A DNA stretch of 64,000 nucleotides from NORP309 sp964352735 (GTDB lineage: Bacteria; Pseudomonadota; Gammaproteobacteria; Xanthomonadales; Marinicellaceae): positions 1-64,000 of the forward strand of contig CAYGTC010000019.1 of the NCBI GenBank assembly GCA_964352735.1, given 5' to 3'. Below the pieces are notes generated by a model that was not told the DNA's origin, did not search any database, and was given only the letters and a program-made list of their open reading frames with translations. Position 1 is the stretch's first letter, and every line of letters starts with the position of its first letter. Of the stretch, positions 61,570-64,000 are shown piece after piece. The translations under genes were made by a program, and so were the position numbers.

Positions 61570-62415
61570 TTATTGAATGCCTTTCAAATAATCAATAACA
61601 CGATTGATCACTGTTTGATCTTTCAAAATTCGACTGTGACCCAATCCAGAAGTACTCATTAATGTAGCACTTGGCCAAAGGCTGGTCAACGCTTTAGCAT
61701 GATCATAAGGCACAATTTTGTCATGTTGATCATGAATAATTAATCCATTAATTTTTTTTATGAACACATTATTCCTCACAGAGGCACTCTCGTATGGTGC
61801 TTGTAAAATAGATTCAATGCTGGCGATTAAATGTTTTTTACTTTTATTTGAAGCCCCTACAGTATGACACAAAGAGTTGATAATAAAATCCATATCCACA
61901 GGCGAACTTATCGAAACAAAATGCTTAATTGGCAACCTTAATTTAATGGCATAAGCAGTGGCAAATGCACCAAAAGAGTGTCCGATGACTGCATGTAATG
62001 TAACATTCTGATCAGATAAGGTTGTAATTATTCTTTGTAATTCCTCCAAATTTGTTTTATTACCTGAAGATTGGCCATGCGCAGGAAAATCACACAACAC
62101 CACACGAAATCCTGCTTTAACCAGTTCATTGCTCAAAATCGAGTAACTGTAAGCAGAGCCCTCCCAGCCATGTACCAATAATACTGTTGGCCCTGCACCG
62201 GCAGAGTAAACCTTGCAACGCAATGATTCACCAAATGTTGAATCAAAATCCATCCATTGCGTGTGCATGTTGTTTAAGCTTAACGTATGCTTATGTTTAC
62301 GATGTGGAGAAAAAAACAACTTATTAATCCATATACCAGCCCACTTATCAGATAACATTTCTAGAGATTTTGTTATCAATTTCACCATTGTCATTATCAA
62401 GTTATTCATCATCAT
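61570..62415 (-). CDS. Alpha/beta hydrolase
   Basis: 281 residues. The oxyanion loop VHGWEGSAYSY, the nucleophile elbow GHSFGAF, a later Asp in HDQHDKIVPY and a C-terminal His in SGLGHSRIL give a full Ser-Asp-His set. An N-terminal hydrophobic stretch (about 1-20) may be a membrane anchor. Substrate unknown. It diverges from the GlxA-type regulator, so the two may be linked in regulation. Confidence 0.9.
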   Translation of the reverse strand: MMMNNLIMTMVKLITKSLEMLSDKWAGIWINKLFFSPHRKHKHTLSLNNMHTQWMDFDSTFGESLRCKVYSAGAGPTVLLVHGWEGSAYSYSILSNELVKAGFRVVLCDFPAHGQSSGNKTNLEELQRIITTLSDQNVTLHAVIGHSFGAFATAYAIKLRLPIKHFVSISSPVDMDFIINSLCHTVGASNKSKKHLIASIESILQAPYESASVRNNVFIKKINGLIIHDQHDKIVPYDHAKALTSLWPSATLMSTSGLGHSRILKDQTVINRVIDYLKGIQ

Positions 62416-62512
62416 AATTCATCATTAAAAAGAATAATTTGATTATATGATTTGCATCATAAAGATGAAAAGTGGCATAATTGACAATAAAAAGTTCATT
62501 TGTGACATATAT

Positions 62513-63520
62513 ATGAGTAACAAAACAAGTAAACACATCACCCTTATCATACTAGATAATTTTCTGGCATCTGGTTTATCAGGTGCCATCGATTTATTGC
62601 ATACAGCAAATTTGGTTTACAAATACATGCACAGAAATGATCCCGCGCTATTTGAATGGTCTGTGGTTTCAATAAATACTGACACAGTTAAAGCCAGCAA
62701 TGGTTACCCTCACCCTATAGATCATACACTTGATGAGGTCCAAAACACTGATGTCGTCTATATTCCGGGTGTATCATCCATAAGAGAACAAACCATTCTT
62801 GATGTATTGCAGCAAAACCACATACTTTATCGTTGGTTAAAAGAACAAGCGATCAACAATACCATCATTACCAGCAGCTGTACTGGCAGTTTATTTCTTG
62901 CTCAAGCTGGTATTCTCAACAACAAAAAAGTCACAACTTCATGGATGTTAGCTGATTTATTCAGAAGGCAGTTTCCCCACGTCAATTTGTCAGATGATGA
63001 ATTATTAGTAGATGAAGGATCAATCATCACTTCAGGAGCTGCCTGCTCGTATCAAGAATTGATGTTAACCATTATTAAAAGATTTGCTGGTAAAGAATTG
63101 GCTTCACTAACAGCCAAATACATGTTGATTGAAGGCAACAGGGCTTCACAAGCTGCTTTTAAAGTTAACGTTCCTTCAACTTATGATCTCGAAGACACAT
63201 TGATCACAGATGCAATAGAGTTAATCAGAAAGAACATCAATAAAAACTTTTCTATCAATGAGCTAGCAGAAAATTTACATGTCAGTTACAGAACATTGAT
63301 CAGGCGTTTTCAAGCCTCTTTAGGCATTAACATCAAATCTTACATCCAAAACCAAAGGGTCGAATCTGCCAAAAGATTACTGGAGCTCAGCCAATTAAAC
63401 TTTGATGAAATCGTTTATAAAATTGGCTATGCCGATGCCAGCGCCTTCAGGAAACTGTTTAAGAAAAGCACAGGCATGACGCCCAAATCTTACAAACAAA
63501 AATTTTGCGCTCACCAATAA
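62513..63520 (+). CDS. GlxA-family transcriptional regulator (DJ-1/PfpI + AraC)
   Basis: About 335 residues. An N-terminal DJ-1/PfpI-like amidotransferase-fold domain (about 8-190; VYIPGVSS, SSCTGSLFLAQAG, SGAACSYQE) precedes a C-terminal AraC helix-turn-helix pair (about 225-330; FSINELAENLHVSYRTLIRRF and IVYKIGYADASAFRKLFKK). The start is not certain: ATG 62513 gives the usual family N-terminus (MSNKTSKHITLIILDNF), whereas in-frame ATGs at 62447 and 62465 add an unconserved extension. Divergent from the hydrolase gene, a possible target. Confidence 0.92.
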   Translation: MSNKTSKHITLIILDNFLASGLSGAIDLLHTANLVYKYMHRNDPALFEWSVVSINTDTVKASNGYPHPIDHTLDEVQNTDVVYIPGVSSIREQTILDVLQQNHILYRWLKEQAINNTIITSSCTGSLFLAQAGILNNKKVTTSWMLADLFRRQFPHVNLSDDELLVDEGSIITSGAACSYQELMLTIIKRFAGKELASLTAKYMLIEGNRASQAAFKVNVPSTYDLEDTLITDAIELIRKNINKNFSINELAENLHVSYRTLIRRFQASLGINIKSYIQNQRVESAKRLLELSQLNFDEIVYKIGYADASAFRKLFKKSTGMTPKSYKQKFCAHQ

Positions 63521-63575
63521 CAATAAATATTTGAATAAATTTCATATATTTTAATTTTTTTACGCGTAAATAGAT

Positions 63576-63609
63576 AGGAGGTGATTAAGGATGATATGTG
63601 ACCACCTCC
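63576..63609 (+). promoter_or_regulatory. Perfect Shine-Dalgarno in a sequestering hairpin
   Basis: AGGAGGTGAT (63576-63585) matches the 3' end of 16S rRNA over ten bases. Its GGAGGTG can pair fully with CACCTCC at 63603-63609, inside the following mini-ORF. Such pairing would hide the site until it is opened. Confidence 0.6.
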
Positions 63610-63620
63610 GATTGTGTTAA
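63591..63620 (+). CDS. Candidate nine-codon leader peptide (MICDHLRLC)
   Basis: ATG nine bases after a perfect AGGAGG, then nine codons encoding MICDHLRLC and a TAA. The stop codon overlaps the 5' arm of an intrinsic terminator, the layout expected of ribosome-dependent attenuation. It precedes the kinase-like gene at 63719. No homology basis; the evidence is the ribosome binding site and the arrangement. Confidence 0.45.
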   Translation: MICDHLRLC

Positions 63621-63674
63621 ACCAGTCAATGATGACCTCTTGTATTTCTCGAATTGTTGACTGGTTTATTTTTT
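63619..63674 (+). terminator. Strong intrinsic terminator before the kinase-like gene
   Basis: AAACCAGTCAA (63619-63629) pairs perfectly with TTGACTGGTTT (63657-63667) around a 27-base loop, then ATTTTTTC. It may end the GlxA-regulator transcript or act as an attenuator for the gene 45 bases downstream. Confidence 0.75.
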
Positions 63675-63718
63675 CTTCATTTTAATGTAACATAACTTAA
63701 TCAACTATCTCATTGCCT

Positions 63719-64000
63719 ATGTCTAATCTCAACAACCTCAGTCAACAAGATTTCATCAAAGCCAAACAGATATTTACTGAATCGCTCAAGTTAGATCAAG
63801 ACTTAATCAATAACTATGTCAAAGTTCAGTGTCAAGGTGATGATAAATTACTGGATGCAGTGATGTCGTTGATCTACATGCACCTTGACAGTGGTGAAGC
63901 CACCATTACACCCAAAAAGCCAATTAGTGAGTTGATTAAAACACAATACCATATCACTGAGGGTCAACAAATAGGCAAATTTGTAATTGAAAAGTCACTG
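63719..64000 (+). CDS. N-terminus of a probable serine/threonine protein kinase (truncated by window)
   Basis: 94 codons are visible from the ATG at 63719. The first 80 residues look like the short helical lead of Hanks-type kinases in Xanthomonadales-like bacteria (acidic, with LLDAVMSLI in the middle). The last visible residues GQQIGKFVIEKSL fit the start of the kinase domain, just before the glycine-rich loop. The kinase domain itself lies outside the window, so this is a family guess. Confidence 0.5.
   Translation, partial: MSNLNNLSQQDFIKAKQIFTESLKLDQDLINNYVKVQCQGDDKLLDAVMSLIYMHLDSGEATITPKKPISELIKTQYHITEGQQIGKFVIEKSL

Noticed and set aside
62447..62512. Extended N-terminus of the GlxA-type regulator
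   Set aside because: The extra 22 residues do not match the family and no ribosome binding site favours them.

Overview
The window comes from an AT-rich gammaproteobacterium. The clearest signs are the gene orders thrS-infC-rpmI-rplT-pheS-pheT-ihfA-merR and hisC-aroA-cmk-rpsA-ihfB, together with cmoA/cmoB, ybiT-type ABC-F and prfC. A serine/threonine kinase start at the right edge and an FMN-binding glutamate synthase-like membrane protein would fit free-living marine lineages such as Marinicella or Wenzhouxiangella relatives, but that placement is a guess.

Region 1 (1-28605, all minus strand) is the right-hand part of a trans-AT polyketide synthase / nonribosomal peptide synthetase cluster. 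Transcription runs right to left: a free-standing AT-ER protein (26341-28605), one giant four-module PKS (26294 down to 7493, broken by a 100-N assembly gap), a vestigial condensation-domain start (7493-7326), and a hybrid NRPS that leaves the window at base 1. The PKS reads KS(Ser)-degenerate AT-ACP / KS-DH-ACP-DUF2156-like-tryptophanase-like PLP lyase / KS-DH-KR-ACP / KS-DH-(ACP)n-DUF2156-like. The NRPS reads C-A-T-C-A-T-C..., with binding-pocket codes matching Ser and then Phe. The ACP-DUF-PLP lyase order is the hallmark of the DUF-SH didomain of leinamycin-family synthases, in which the SH domain is a cysteine lyase that leaves sulfur on the polyketide. A second DUF without a lyase ends the PKS. 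The predicted product is therefore a sulfur-bearing polyketide joined to Ser-Phe, with further residues encoded off the window. This is the most unusual system in the window.

Region 2 (29407-37328) is the translation operon: ThrRS, IF3, L35, L20, PheRS alpha and beta, IHF-alpha and a MerR-type regulator. It carries several plausible regulatory leaders: a thrS leader with a terminator and a possible Thr-containing mini-ORF, an AUC start for IF3, and a terminator before pheS. A divergent hslR-like gene follows.

Region 3 (37374-49555) holds an outer-membrane-barrel pseudogene fragment, a periplasmic-sensor GGDEF/EAL protein, cmoB/cmoA, an SDR oxidoreductase with a coupled coiled-coil hypothetical gene, gpmI, and a three-gene secreted operon. 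That operon encodes a multiheme cytochrome c, a small secreted protein and a protein resembling the catalytic domain of copper amine oxidases.

Region 4 (49679-64000) is mostly housekeeping: prfC, ihfB, rpsA, cmk, aroA, hisC, ybiT, an S1/P1 nuclease, an FMN glutamate synthase-like protein, an alpha/beta hydrolase and a GlxA-type regulator. It ends with the start of a probable protein kinase preceded by an unusual leader: a perfect Shine-Dalgarno sequence, a 9-codon ORF and a terminator.
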